64,000 nt of DNA from Coprinus comatus (taxonomy: Eukaryota; Basidiomycota; Agaricomycetes; Agaricales; Agaricaceae): positions 1-64,000 of the forward strand of contig JAWPGT010000026.1 of NCBI GenBank assembly GCA_034638255.1, in the 5' to 3' direction. Each line of letters starts with the position of its first letter. Positions within the stretch are counted from its first letter, which is position 1. Below, one piece after another: positions 1 through 11,845 of this stretch. Made by a program: the position numbers and the translations under genes. A model generated the notes under the pieces. It was not told the DNA's origin. It made no database searches and was given only the letters and a program-made list of their open reading frames with translations.

Positions 1-487
1 AGGGTGATGATCTACTTGCTATAGCACACGAGTATGACATTGATCTCGAAGGTGCGTACGATAAATCTAATCCTTGAGCCAATTTACTAAATGGTATCTC
101 TCTGCATTCCATCCTCTCTGGACGTCTACCTCACACATACACCTACCCAATTCACTACCAACAATATACAATTCCAATCATACAGGAGCATGCGAAGGCT
201 CTGTAGCATGCTCAACGTGTCATGTTATTCTGACTCCCGAATACTATGACCAATTACCCGAACCCGACGATGACGAAAACGACATGCTTGATATGGCTTT
301 TGGTCTTACAGATACCAGTCGGTTGGGCTGCCAAGTCAAGCTCACAAAAGATTTAGATGGGATTACTGCGACACTGCCATCCGCAACGCGTAATATGTTT
401 GTTGACGGTATGTTGTCGAGAAACTCTAGGAACAAACATGAAGTCCTAAACTGTTTATTACTAGGCAAAAAACCCACAAAACATTAA
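1..487 (+). CDS. Mitochondrial adrenodoxin-type [2Fe-2S] ferredoxin, 3' part
   Basis: C-terminal part of a Yah1/Etp1-like adrenodoxin, the electron carrier for Fe-S cluster assembly and heme A or ubiquinone synthesis in the mitochondrial matrix. Exons are (<1)..51, 186..407 and 465..487; the 5' exons lie outside the window. The joined frame shows the cluster motif [10 protein letters not shown] (Cys-x5-Cys-x2-Cys), the fourth ligand in RLGCQV, the acidic segment before it and the family C-terminus [14 protein letters not shown]. The last intron (408-464, 57 nt, branch-like CTAAAC) is a multiple of three and has no stop, so its retention would add 19 residues before the KKPTKH tail without shifting frame. 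The family is clear; the exact member is inferred. Confidence 0.9.
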
Positions 488-1178
488 TACCTGAGTCTCT
501 TTAATACTATGCCCATAAACCCCCGCCAGAGGCACAAAGTGTCTTGCCTATTCGATTCATATTCATGTTCATTGAATCCCATTCCACTAGATCAACGTCC
601 AACTTGGCATTAGAAGTTATGTATCGTATTTTATGTCAGTGAAAATAGTTGAACAACTTAGCACAGTTTATAGCCAAGGACATGAATAAAAATAACGACA
701 AGAATATTTTTCTGGGGCAACGACATTAAAGCTGTCGATTATGATACTTACGTCTTCCGCAGCTATTAATAAACAAAACGTTTAGTCAGCGGACCGTTCG
801 ACCAGGAAATTCAGTGACCGATAGAATCGAATCGTCCGGTTGTTGTCCAATCAAACTCATCCGCCTTCCTGTTGTTCTTTTCCTCTCTATCCTAGGTACT
901 AATGCCTTTCCTTCCTCGTAACCTCGGACAAAACAACTTGCCGTTCCTCATCATTTTTCTTCTCCTTTTCAAGTGTCGTAAATTTTGCGTAAAGTCGTAA
1001 TATACCCTCCAATCCGGCCTTTCCATAAACCACACGACTTAGCGTGCCTGGATTCTAGTGTGTTTCCCGCAAACCATCCGACTCATTCCAGCTTTCTGTT
1101 TGTCCTTTCATAAATACAGGATCACATTCGGCAGATTCGTCTTGAGTTTAGTTTTTTTCTTCATTCCTGTTATCCCCT
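488..1178. other. Intergenic region, no gene recognised
   Basis: About 690 bp between the ferredoxin stop and the next start. It is AT-rich at first and becomes pyrimidine-rich toward 1150, as expected for the promoter and 5' UTR of the downstream gene. No coding signal or repeat was recognised. Confidence 0.5.
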
Positions 1179-2586
1179 ATGCTTGTACCAACACCCTCCC
1201 ATTCCCACCACATTGACCGTCCTTTGGTATGTATACCAACATACTATTACAAATGTAACATCATGAAACGACATTTACCTCCGAGCCTTACAGTCAATGG
1301 TACCGCCCAATCGTGGATTGCTCGTGGTAGACTCTTCCCTGCACCCTCCATTTTCAGGTCAACGTTCTTCCATGAACCCGACTCGAAATCGAAAACCACT
1401 CCGTTCATCTCCGCTGGCGGGACCAGCACTTCAATTGGATTCCTCTATCCCTGAGGTGAAAGAAGAAGACGAAAATAGGCCGAACAAAATATCATCAACG
1501 CCAAACCTTCTCTCCCTTCTTCCACCTCCAGCACAACTTGCAAGGCCCAAGAGTGCTGAAACTCCGTGCGAGTCGCGGTTTACACTATTTCCTTCAACTA
1601 CCTCACCGTCTCTCAAAAAGTCTTTCACTTCTGTATTCACTTCTGGAAGTATCAAACAAGAAACGACCCATAAATCCGAACAGCCATCAGGTGCTCGACA
1701 ATCCAAAAGTGCAGATGGACGTTCCCAAAATGTCAAGATTTACAATTCCGCTCAAGTACCTGAACATCCCCTCCCTAAAGCTCATGATCCAACAGACAAC
1801 TCGTGGCTAACTTCAAATACATATGAAGTGACTCCAAAGTTCACGCGTCTAGGTCTTGGATCCTCAAATGTCGTCCTCCCCGTGTCAGCCAAACAACACA
1901 AACGTCAATCATATTCTCAACAAAATCTAACTACTAGTTTCAAAGCGGCAACGACGCGACTTTACTGGAACGATAATAACCATCCCCCCAATCCCTCCAC
2001 TTCACTCAGCCCCACTAACTTCCCGCAAGATAGTTTGAGCTACCCAATCAATAGGAGTCCGACGAATAGTTTCACTTCGTCTTCGGAAAGTTTGGATTCG
2101 TCCTATCCACGAGGAAGTTCAGCTTCGAGTGTCACTACTTCATCGAACATTACTACCATCGCGGAAGGAGATGAAACCAATGAATATCGGTATGAAGAAA
2201 GTCCCATAGATACTTCCAATGGTGCTACGCATTCTCCGAATGGACCATTGGCACGGATTAGGAGTTTACCAGGTCTTCGTTCCATCAGATTATTTAGCAA
2301 TGATGTTCGCAGTCAATCATTGACCGGTCTAAAACCTGCCGTCGCTCAAGCTGATACTCCTATACAAGAGAAGATGATTGTTGACACCGTTGAAACTCAT
2401 CAAGAACTTGGTATTGGTATCATAATTTCCAAGTTTGACTTGAATGCAATTACTACTACTGTAATTGGACAGGGGGAACAAGCTAAAGGGACTAGTTTTG
2501 AAACAACAACGAAATTGAAGACGAGGAGGATTTCCGTTAAGAGACTATGGGGATCTATTTCTAAATGGCAGCAATCTCGTTCATAG
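1179..2586 (+). CDS. Ser/Thr/Pro-rich hypothetical protein (446 aa)
   Basis: Unrecognised protein, almost entirely low-complexity and rich in Ser, Thr, Pro and Asn, so probably disordered. I propose two exons, 1179..1226 and 1294..2586. The first ATG (MLVPTPSHSHH) lies just after a long pyrimidine tract, exon 1 ends at GTATGT, and the 67-nt intron ends in TTACAG with phase 0 kept. A single-exon start at 1297 or 1372 is possible. Features: an EVKEEDE acidic patch near the start, scattered SP/TP sites and a basic C-terminus (KTRRISVKRLWGS) that resembles a nuclear or membrane-binding tail. Such proteins are often signalling or cell-polarity substrates, but I infer no function. Confidence 0.6.
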
Positions 2587-3725
2587 TAAAAAAAAAACTC
2601 CATTCCTATCTACTTTCTACTAGTCGTTCATTAGTTCTAAATTCTGACATACTACATCATTCTTATTTCTATCAGGCTACGCTATTTGTTTTTGCTTCTT
2701 ATCTCCGTCTGCACTAACTTTCGACTTTGACTTGATGTTCCCTAGTCAAATTTGGTGCGACAAGTAATGTACCTCTATTTTTCTTTGTATTTGACACCTT
2801 TGCGAAACATACGGAATACGTACAAATTAATATATATCTGACGGACAGGTTTTCGTATTTAATACATGTCTGACGCGTGGTGTATGCAGATGCATGTCTG
2901 CCACCCAGTTCATTCAAGGCCTTGGTACACATCAGAACGGAAGCACTTTGAAGAAGTTCTATTGCCCATCCCTTTTTTCAATCTCGAATCTCCGCTTTTA
3001 GTCCTCGAGGCTCCTCCACAAGGGAAGATTCATAGTAGCTGTTACCAGGAACAAGTGGAGCAAAGCTTATTAAAGGTTGTACAACGTGTAAACGTAACTT
3101 ACTACGTAGCTCCAAGTGGAGTTGGCTTGAGGTATGTAGGCCCGGCGAATTGATTGCCGTGACGAACTCCGTTCACTTCAAAGTAACTTGCCGCCCTAGA
3201 GAAGTAGAAGTTCTCCGAGCAGGGCAGTATTTATCCAAGAATGTTACTTGCCTCTTTAGACTTTAGTCGGCGACTCGGATGGATTCTTGGACTCGTCGGC
3301 GAGGAAATTTTATGACACACAAACTTGAAGAACTCGCACTGTTAGTCGAGTTCCGACATCCATACCTTTCAACGTTTCCTATACTAATGAGAGAATTGAG
3401 CGAGAACACTGGCACCATCGTTAGAAACCACCGAACGTTTGATGTGCCAGTGACCGAGTCCGAGTCTCGCGTCAATCCGTTCTGAGTGATTACGTTAACT
3501 AGGAACTTCTAAACACGACCACTTCATGTCAACGGAGAAAAAGAGAGAATCGTTACCCCATGATCCTCTTGCTGGAGCTCGTAGTAAGAAATAAGCCTTC
3601 ATTTTCTTTCGCATTGTATATATCTCGGCTTATAAGTTATTACTAGAAGTTATTTGCAGTGATACACCATCATCACCATCCTTTGGAGCTCGAATTCACT
3701 CTATTGTCTTTGGTCTTATCATATC
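2587..3725. other. Intergenic region, no gene recognised
   Basis: About 1.1 kb without a convincing gene. Short open frames at 2866-3153 and 3279-3485 have no splice-compatible extension or known motif. The last 150 bp carry AT-rich promoter-like sequence (TATATATC near 3617) in front of the desaturase start. Confidence 0.45.
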
Positions 3726-5660
3726 ATGGCTTGGTTCAACATCTTCCGGGATGGACCAGAATTCGAAGCACGCAAGGTCAAGAATAAATTCATACCACCA
3801 GATATATCGATAAAACAATTACACGATGCCGTTCCTCGCCATCTCTTTGAACGTTCAACTTCGAAGAGCTTATTCTTCATAATCAGACACATCCTAATCA
3901 CATTAACATTCCACTTGTGTGCACAAAGAATTCCAAGCTTCCTGGTATTAATGGAGAATCTTGTTGACCATCAATACTGCGTGCGTTTTATCCTGCGGCC
4001 TCTCACATGGTTATGTTTCTGGGGTTGGCAAGGAATGGCATTGGCTGGAATATGGTGTCTAGGTAAGTCAGTCACGATTCAGCCTTTTGGATGACCCTAA
4101 ATGTGTTCCATCAGGTCATGAAGTCTGTTTTTTATTATTTTCTCGAAGTAAATGAACAATAATTTATTTTCAATTAGGCTGGTCACAATGCACTTTCGCC
4201 ATATCGCTGGGTTAACTCTACTCTTGGACTGGTCCTTCATAGTTTTGTCTTGACGCCTTTCTACTCGTGGCGCGCTACTCACCGTTCTCATCATGTACGC
4301 AGTCGTTTAATTTTTAATTTGTCTTTTCTAATTCGTGTATATAGAAATATACGAATGACCTAGAAAGAGATGAGACATACATTCCACCTGTGAGAACCGA
4401 TATTAAGCGATTAAAAGAAGGACAGAAACACTCGGAAATGGCAATGTTTGATGAAATTCCGGTCTTTACTCTGTTTAAGCTATTCATTCGTCAATTCTTG
4501 TACGTCTTGATAATTGATTTTTGATTCATATATGCTCAAGTTTTAATAGCGGATTTCAATTGTACCTTCTGTAATCTTTGTATAATCTGCTAGGTTGCTC
4601 GACTCACTGACTCGCAAGGCGAATGTAGGCACAACAGGAAAGGAAACCCAAAATATCCTCCTAGAACTAGTGTAAAGTAAAATCACTGTTTTCATTACAC
4701 CCAATCTCATCATAGTCTCCTTGTCTAGCATTATAGACCTTCGTGTCAGCTATTTCGACAAGAAGAACGTACGTATTATCTGTCAAGAATGCTGAACGAT
4801 TGCCTTAATCTAAACTCAGGATCGCTCGTTGTCATCTCGGACATCGCGGTTACGACAATGCTATTTCTCCTCTACATTTATGTTCAGATGGTTGGCTGGG
4901 ATGCTTTATGGAGATTCTACTTATTACCTTGGTTTGTACGTTGGATAACAATTTTTATTAACCCAATCACTAATATCGTGTTCAAGTTCGCTCACAAATT
5001 GGTAGGAGGAGGACCCGTCGCCCTTTACCTAAATGGTAATATTAATATCCCCAAGGCTCGTCATGTTTACCTATCTACAACATAGTGACCCTACGGTCCC
5101 GTACTACCGAAAGGTAAGGCAATCTAACGAGTTCTCTTTTCTAAGGTACTCATATTAGCTTCAGGATCAATGGTCTTTTGCTCGAGGAGCTTTAGCAACT
5201 GTAGATCGACCTATCTTTGGTTGGGCTGGTCGCTTCTTTTTACACAATGTAAGTCCCATCCTTCAGTTCAGATGCAACTCTATAGTAAGAGAACTAACGT
5301 CCTCCGTTAGATCAGCACGGACCATGTCGCTCATCATTTCTTTACACAAATTCCATTCTGTAGGTGACTAGCAGTGCTCTTTGATTTCTTGTTGTTCCGT
5401 GATGAATTAATCTTGATTTTGCCGTAGATAATCTACCCGCTGTTACAGAAGCCATCAAACCGGTCCTTGGGGATTACTACAACTATGACTCTACGGTAAT
5501 TTATCTTCTTCAATGATAAATCACAGGGACTCAAATGACATCATGATAGCCTGTTTTATATGCACTTTGGAGGTCATTTACACAGTGTATTTTCGTTGAC
5601 GATGAAGGCGACATCGTGTTTTTCAAGAATCGGTGTGGAGAAGCTGTTCTGGAGTCCTAG
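3726..5660 (+). CDS. Delta-12 (oleate) fatty acid desaturase, 14 exons
   Basis: Membrane di-iron desaturase of the FAD2 family, which inserts the second double bond into oleoyl chains in the ER. Joined exons: 3726..4062, 4115..4122, 4178..4294, 4345..4499, 4550..4570, 4629..4671, 4729..4768, 4820..4931, 4987..5001, 5056..5113, 5165..5248, 5311..5359, 5428..5495, 5550..5660, giving about 405 aa with all phases kept. The three histidine boxes are present: HEAGH (about residue 114), HRSHH (150) and HVAHH (335). Other family landmarks are GALATVD-equivalent RGALATVDRPIFGW, TYLQHSDPTVPYYR and EAIKPVLGDYYNYDST. Two microexons (8 and 15 nt) are needed; the 8-nt one sits in His box 1. Introns are 50-69 nt. 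The middle part (4500-5055) was rebuilt by aligning to the family from memory, so single splice sites there may be off. Confidence 0.88.
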
Positions 5661-6789
5661 TTCAGCTTTAAATATAGTAGGGACGACTGTTACCATGAAA
5701 AAATTCGGAAGAGAAATTTAGAATATATATATTTGGTGTAGGTCAGAATCGGATGATGACGATGTCATCTTTGTACCAACCCTTGATATATAGTTAAAAT
5801 TATACTCTCTAGGAATGTTCCTGGTGCAAGATGATGTTTTCTCCGAGGCCTGCGGGGTTGAGAAGGGTCCGAAAATGGTCTACGAGGTCAATTCGAGAGA
5901 CCCTACTAGACATTTATTAATATTTCTATGACGTTTTACCTGAAGGCGGAGAAAACATTGAACTTCTTGTTCCCATAAAAGATGATCTTACTCACAAGTG
6001 AGGCTTAATCTCCTCACATGCGCGGTGCCCTCCAAAATATTCTAGACCGTGTTTTTGAGTGGGTTCTGGGAGAGAACACTCCTTTTAGAATGCGTAAACC
6101 AAATTCACTGTCACCTTACTCAGGTCCTTAACTTTTCCACCATCTTCTTCACATGCAACCTTGAGCTAATGGGACGGATTTAAGACACGGGGCTAGTAGG
6201 GTCTAGTAAGGGCTAGTGTTGACTGCGGGGTACTCAAGTACTAGCAGTACTAGTCGATGCGGAAGAGCAAATGTAACTGTTTCTATGCCAATAATTTATT
6301 ACTCCACGTACTTAGTAGGTTATGTATAGTAATTAGGCGTTAAAAATGGCTGTTGCTAAAGTACTATGTAAAGCTAAGCCTAAAGTTGGTCTGTAGGAGA
6401 CCGGCTTTCACACGGCGAGGTTGAAGAAGTTGAATGAATCCTCGGGTGTTTTCCTGCTTCCTGATGTTCGTAATGGGTAATATGTGTACGGTCCGTTTGA
6501 GTCTCTTACAGCGATCCGCAGAAAGGCCACCCCTATTATCTCTCAGCACTGCGATGCAATCCCCTGATTTATCCATACACGTGGTGAGTTTCCTTTTTTC
6601 TAAGCTCTCAGAATTCTTTTCTAAGCGCTAAGAACCGTACCTGCCTGAAGACGTGCATTTTCTGGCCTGCCCTAGGACTACAAGAGCTCTATCTGAAGCA
6701 TTCTCATCACACTTCGACTTCCCTTCTTTCGCATATCCTTGGGCGTTGCTTTCTCCCCACATTTCTCCCCTCTTTCAAACTTGCCCTCC
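5661..6789. other. Intergenic region with an ACTAG-rich patch
   Basis: About 1.1 kb with no supported gene. Around 6190-6260 there is a dense run of CTAG/ACTAG words with a short direct repeat. The last 150 bp are pyrimidine-rich, as expected for the 5' region of the thioesterase gene. Small open frames at 6364-6631 lack any coding signature. Confidence 0.45.
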
Positions 6790-7632
6790 ATGCGCTCAGA
6801 CATTCCACAAGCAACGAAGCCTTCTTCCCTCTCCAAGGCTTGGGTTGACCCTGCTTCTTTGCCAAATCATGGTGATATTTCCCAAGTGGGAGGAAACGCA
6901 CCAGACTTTATAAAGCAACTCAACTTAAACACCTATATCTCATATGGCGTCGGTAACGAAGATACATTTGGTTACAAAGTCGGCAAATCAGTCACTTTTA
7001 CCGATATCAGTGTGGATCGCAAGCAAGAAAGGAACGGTAGACTCGAGGCAACTACGGTCGCTGAATTAGTGGTGACGAAAGGTGCGTGGGATGTGGTTCT
7101 TGTCTAGTTGCCGAATGACCGGACGTCTTACTGAGTGGCCTCACACGAAAATAGATATGCTTAATGGCGCCGGCATGTTACACGGGGGTTGTGTGGCATA
7201 TCTTATCGACAAGCAAGTCGTGTAACGAGCTACTTGATGGGCTAAGTTATACTGATGTGATTTGTGATCCACCAGCTGTTGTAGTACCCCGCTTGTCGTC
7301 CTTGGTTTGGCCCAAAATGTGAATGGAGTAGGGGTTACTCAATCCATGAACGTGTTGTTTCATGCACCAGCACCAATGTAAGAACCCAACTCGTTAATTT
7401 CAATTTCATTTATTAAAAATGTATGGCCAGAGGTACACACCTTCAAATCTTTAGCACTTCTATAGCTTTGGGTGGAAGGGTAATGACTTCTAGGTGTGAG
7501 GTAAAGTATCCGCATTGACATTGATGAATCCAGTTACTAACGGAGATGTGGTAGATCATAGATAGAGATACGGGAAGAATCATTGCTTCAGCATTTCTTA
7601 ACAAGATGCAACCTGTTATGTCGAAGCTCTAA
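6790..7632 (+). CDS. Hot-dog fold acyl-CoA thioesterase (ACOT13/PaaI-like), 199 aa
   Basis: Exons 6790..7081, 7155..7212, 7276..7377, 7431..7500, 7555..7632. The joined protein shows the 4HBT thioesterase core: MLNGAGMLHGGCVAYLID, with HGG as the usual substrate-binding and catalytic turn, then CCSTPLVVLGL, a GVTQSMNVLFHAPAP strand, and the C-terminal DRDTGRIIASAFLNKMQP. Enzymes of this family hydrolyse acyl-CoA or similar thioesters. The second intron (7213-7275) starts with GCAAGT and is a GC-AG intron: using it restores the family sequence, while no GT donor does. Start chosen at MRSDIPQ; an in-frame ATG at 6739 would add 17 residues. Substrate unknown. Confidence 0.85.
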
Positions 7633-7964
7633 CTGTCACTGCCATACGTAAACGCGTAAACGACAATCATCCAATTGTTGTCAACTTGTTCAATCTCTCT
7701 AGTTATATTTTTCACGGACTTTTATCTCAATAGTAGCAATGTAAACACAATAGTACTATGGTAAATGTATTATCGCAGTAAACACTCCCCGGGTAATTGA
7801 TACTGGTGTAGCGGTACTTAGCGTATGTCCGAATCTAACGATCGGGATATTGATGGTGGTGGTAACGAAGAAGTTTATTTGATATTAGAGTCCGAGCGCC
7901 AAAAGAAGCGCAGTACTAATAACGCATCCCGCGCAATTCTCCTCCACCTCTTTCTGCATTCCTC

Positions 7965-9388
7965 ATGGATTTTCTCAACAGCCCTGAAGTTATTCAAGAA
8001 GCCATACGAGTTATGAAATCCGAGATAACCGTTCTACAATCACAAATACCTGATCTTGAGACTCAGCTTTCAAAGACAAGAGTCAGTTGGTCTTTCCTCC
8101 TTTACTGAGTTTTGACAGGCTCAAGTACAACAGGCCCTGTTAAGCGAAGAACCCTTTGATATACAACGCCGCCTACAAGCAGGAGAGATACTAGTAAATG
8201 CTTTGACGATTCAAGCAGAGAAAGACGCCCACGAGAACTCTTTTCTTACGAATGAGATCAATGCACTCCAGGACAATGTCTTAGAGTTGGAACAGGTAAG
8301 TGTATATTATTTTAACTTATAAGCCTCAGTTCCAAGACGATATATGATTGCAGTTCTTAGAAACGAATTCCACATCTAAGGTGAGTCGTACCCTAGTTTT
8401 TCGACGTTTGATACGAAGAAGACTATGTGGCTTCCAATATCAGGATGATTCTGGCTGCTTGGCGTCGCGGCTGGAATCTTATATCGAAAAGAGTAAGAAG
8501 CTGCAACAACGCATATCGTCGTGGGAGTCGGTAAGTCGAAATTGGTACACAAATATTCTTCAACTGACATTAATGCAGAAGAATAAGAGACTGGAGGACG
8601 AGATCACAAAGATGACAGAAGAAAAACAAGGGATAGAACAACGAATCGTAGAACAGAAGTATCAATACTTGCAAGCTATTGCCACCTTCCCAAGAATATT
8701 CAAATACCCAAGTGTCAGAGATCTCTATCCAATTGCGCATGCTTGGGAGAGCCTCGATGGTGTTCTTCATGGCGTACGTCCACTATTCTCTGAAGATAAG
8801 GTCTCGCTTTAATATGTGACATATGTAGGCTGGCCTTGATAGGTGAATCATTCTGAAACTCGACATGAACATTATTTAATAAGAGAATTTTAGCTATATC
8901 GACCATTCACACTATCACCCAGAGCGATTGGTCTGGCGCGGCTATCATGGGATAACGTTTTTTCCTAAGTGCAACGTGGATGCTCCGATAAAAAGGGAAT
9001 ACGATCTGCTTTTTAACAAAGTAGATGGGAGGTCATATCACATATTTCATAGACGGAAGTCCTTTATTTACTACCAAGGCCTCTATCGCCTCCGCCGTCT
9101 CAAGCCACATTGTTTCACAGATGTTTCTTGTGAACATCGCAACTTTGTGAGTGTCAGGTATTTTCATTGTTTCAACGCAGTTTATATTTACCTCATGCGT
9201 ACTCTCAGGTTATAATTCAGGCGCTCGAGGCGCTATTACCTTTCTCTAATACCCGTGCTGATACACAAGTTGTAGAGAGGCTGGTCATAGATGGAGTCAT
9301 ATCGTTTGATTGCTTAGTTCTCCAATGCCTTGGATTCGATGAGAAGATGTACTCTGCATTGGTTCAACATTTCAAGCGCATTAGATAA
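7965..9388 (+). CDS. Coiled-coil hypothetical protein A with C-terminal LQC-GF domain (349 aa)
   Basis: Eight exons: 7965..8081, 8119..8295, 8354..8380, 8444..8530, 8579..8773, 8829..8842, 8894..9146, 9209..9388. The N-terminal half is a heptad-like coiled coil (KSEITVLQSQIPDLETQL, later KNKRLEDEITKMTEEKQ). The C-terminal half has FIYYQGLYR, then VIDGVISFDCLVLQCLGFDE and a tyrosine a few residues on. The same order is found in the next gene, so the two are tandem paralogues. I associate this layout (coil plus a YY-G-YR / LQC-GF domain) with a large Agaricomycete family of unknown function, possibly DUF6697, but could not check it. The 14-nt exon 6 is tiny but phase-consistent. An open frame at 7825-8016 overlaps in another frame and is not used. 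Confidence 0.72.
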
Positions 9389-9555
9389 CTATAATCGTAA
9401 CCAAGTGGCGAGTCGAATAAGTATAGTCATTCTCAGTCCAAAATCGGAACTTAGTCAGAACGGATCAAACCCAGAACGACAGTGTCAACTTTTTTCGCAA
9501 GATATAAATTCTAGGTATCTATATATTTTTAAGTTGCTCTCTCACCCTCTCCATA

Positions 9556-11048
9556 ATGACTTCCAGCAGCCAGAAGTCGGCAGACGATGAAATCAGTGCT
9601 CAAGCAGCCAAGGAACTAGCCAATCTCCTTGGAAAAGAACTGGTGTTAACGAAGAGAAAAGTTTCTGAGCTAGAGTTAGGAGTATGATGCTGCCTTCGTT
9701 CATTCATAAAGCATCACTGATCAGGATTGAAGGTAGCAAAAAACAAGAAGGAATACAGTCAATCTCATGTTAAGTCATTAAACAGCTCTGTTGATGCCAC
9801 TGCGGGAGTTGCAAAAGAACTACGACAGGAACTAAATCAATATAAGCAAGAGAAGCACGAAAAGGAAATGGAACTCGCCTCTCTGAAGCAGAAAGCAAAG
9901 GAATTGAAGGTGTGAGATACTCAACTACCCTAACGAAATACCTCTATTAATAACATCTGATTATAGACTCAGGTTAGATCTTCGCTTTCAACATAAGCCT
10001 GTCGAGTCTCACGCTGTTATATACAGGAGAATAGGGTGAAGATGCTTCAAAGCCAACTGTCGTCTCTTGAGGATCAGCTCAATAGAGAGAAAGAGCAGAA
10101 GAAGAAGCTGAAGCAGGTAATGTAGCGATTAACCATCCTTCGAAAGGGCAAAGCGTTACTCACACTAGCTCTGTTAGAGTCATTATGAGCTCACCGAGCG
10201 TATTAATGCCCTACATGCGGCTATAAGGGAGTTGAAATCAACTTGTGGGGAATGTAAAGTGCTCAACGATTGCATGGATTTCCTCGGCTCCCTTCCAATG
10301 AGCCCTGATCGACCAAATCATAGCAAGCTTTTTCAAATTGGGAGAAGGCCCGTCGGCGTAACTGATCTGCTCAATGCAGTATGTAAACTTGATTCAATAT
10401 CTACTTCCTTGTCTGATTCTCGGGACATAACCACAGAACGGCTACACACAGGAATTCATAAACAAGTATCTGTTTCTCCCAGGAAGGACTTTATGGTGCT
10501 CCTCCAAACGAGGAAATCATCACGCACTTGCCATTGCACCAACCCACGCTTTCGATATCTACTCCAGGAAATGGCTCAAGACTTCATGCTTCAGTGACTT
10601 ATACGGTCAGACGAAAGAGCTCTTTTATGAAGAAAAAGGCGGTATATACTATGGAGGAACTTACCGGTGCATCCAACTTCATGAAATAAACTGGCCAGAG
10701 TCGCACCCTGAGATTGTAAGTTAATTTACGGTTACTACCTACGATTTACATGGCTTTGTCAAATTTCTACAGTTACCTTATATCGTCGCAGAGGTATCAA
10801 TGTCAAAGGAGTACGCTGATGCACCATGCTCAAACGTTCACAAAGGCACAATCAGCAAACTTTATCGCGAAGGTGTTCTCAAAATCGAGTGCATGGGCTT
10901 ACAATGCGTTGGCTTCAATTTGAAACTTTATGAAAATTTGTTGTCCCAGGCACAACTTTCCTCTACACCAGGTTTCTTGAGGAAAAGAAAGACTTCCCAG
11001 AAATTAGGAATCAGTAACAGTACGATAAAACGGAGACGCAGAGTCTAG
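9556..11048 (+). CDS. Coiled-coil hypothetical protein B, tandem paralogue of A (384 aa)
   Basis: Exons 9556..9681, 9733..9909, 9967..9972, 10027..10116, 10178..10378, 10437..10715, 10773..11048. Lys/Glu/Gln-rich coiled coil over about the first 160 residues (ELNQYKQEKHEKEMELASLK; DQLNREKEQKKKLKQ), then a globular part with GGIYYGGTYRC and KIECMGLQCVGFNLKLYENLL, matching gene A, and a basic tail (TIKRRRRV) that could be a nuclear signal. It starts 167 bp after the stop of gene A, on the same strand. Between 9910 and 10026 a single 117-nt intron is possible, but a 6-nt exon (ACTCAG) would split it into introns of 57 and 54 nt, the usual size here. Function unknown. Confidence 0.72.
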
Positions 11049-11845
11049 GTATGTTTCTCATCCGGATGCTGTGTAATAACGCTATATAACTGTACCCTTG
11101 CGAATAGTGCTAAGTAACTTGAGAGAGAGGAGTATGTTCGTCGGATTTTGAACTCCTTGAGTGTTAACGTGACGCTCATCGTTAAGGGGGTTACGAGGTA
11201 GTACGAAGGTTACGGATTGGGGTCATAGTTTTATATGAGATTAGAAAAAAGAACGATTCAATTATTAGTAAAAGTAATGTTGAAAGATGAGATACTATTC
11301 GAATTTCAGACTTGCAGTTCATATATTTCCCGTTTCACCCCCGTCGTCCCGTTACTTTCCCGCTACCTTCCCGGCGAAATCTAGTTGCCCCACTGTATGC
11401 AGTGTACTATAAACTTGAAGTACTGATGGAGCAGCTACGAAGATTCAAAAGCTAAAATACAGGGTTCTTGAAGGCCGTCTCTAGCCTACAGCCGCGTCCT
11501 TCATTGTCGTGGAAGTTAGTTGGCGTCTAACCAATAGTATTTGTAGATATTGGAGCAGGCTCTACAACAACGTGCAATTTGGATTTAAAGGCAACATTTG
11601 ACAGCGTTGTGATTCTTGCAAAGGGAATGCAGAGGTTTGCACTCGGGGGTACTGAGATGACCTCTTCATGTTGATAATAATCCTTTGTACACGTGTATAC
11701 CTGCCGGAGACGCCAGAACAGAAACAGTAAGAGTCACATGTGACGGGCCATTGGGTTGTAGAAATCATTGTTCTCCCGGGCGTCTTTTCAGTCCCGAATT
11801 ATCTTCCTTACGTTGCTCATCTTGGATCGAGAAGGCTGCTGCTTG
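11049..11845. other. Intergenic region with a diverged copy of arm sequence
   Basis: No gene recognised. About 11625-11760 resembles 23830-23970 inside the left inverted-repeat arm on the same strand: both run GCAGAGGTTTRCACTYGG, then ATGACCTCTTCAT, then TCACATGTGAC-like sequence. It is an older, clearly diverged copy just upstream of the F-box pseudogene, so pieces of the arm unit were already duplicated before the near-identical arms formed. Confidence 0.5.

Noticed and set aside
4500..5055. Reading the desaturase middle as a pseudogene with stops
   Set aside because: A chain of 50-60-nt introns and small exons restores the family sequence with all phases, so decay is not needed.
6185..6260. 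ACTAG-rich cluster as a possible regulatory array
   Set aside because: Irregular spacing and no clear unit; likely chance or a decayed simple repeat.
7825..8016. 63-residue open frame before gene A
   Set aside because: Overlaps gene A in another frame and its sequence is not continued by any splice; gene A frame has the coiled-coil pattern and joins.
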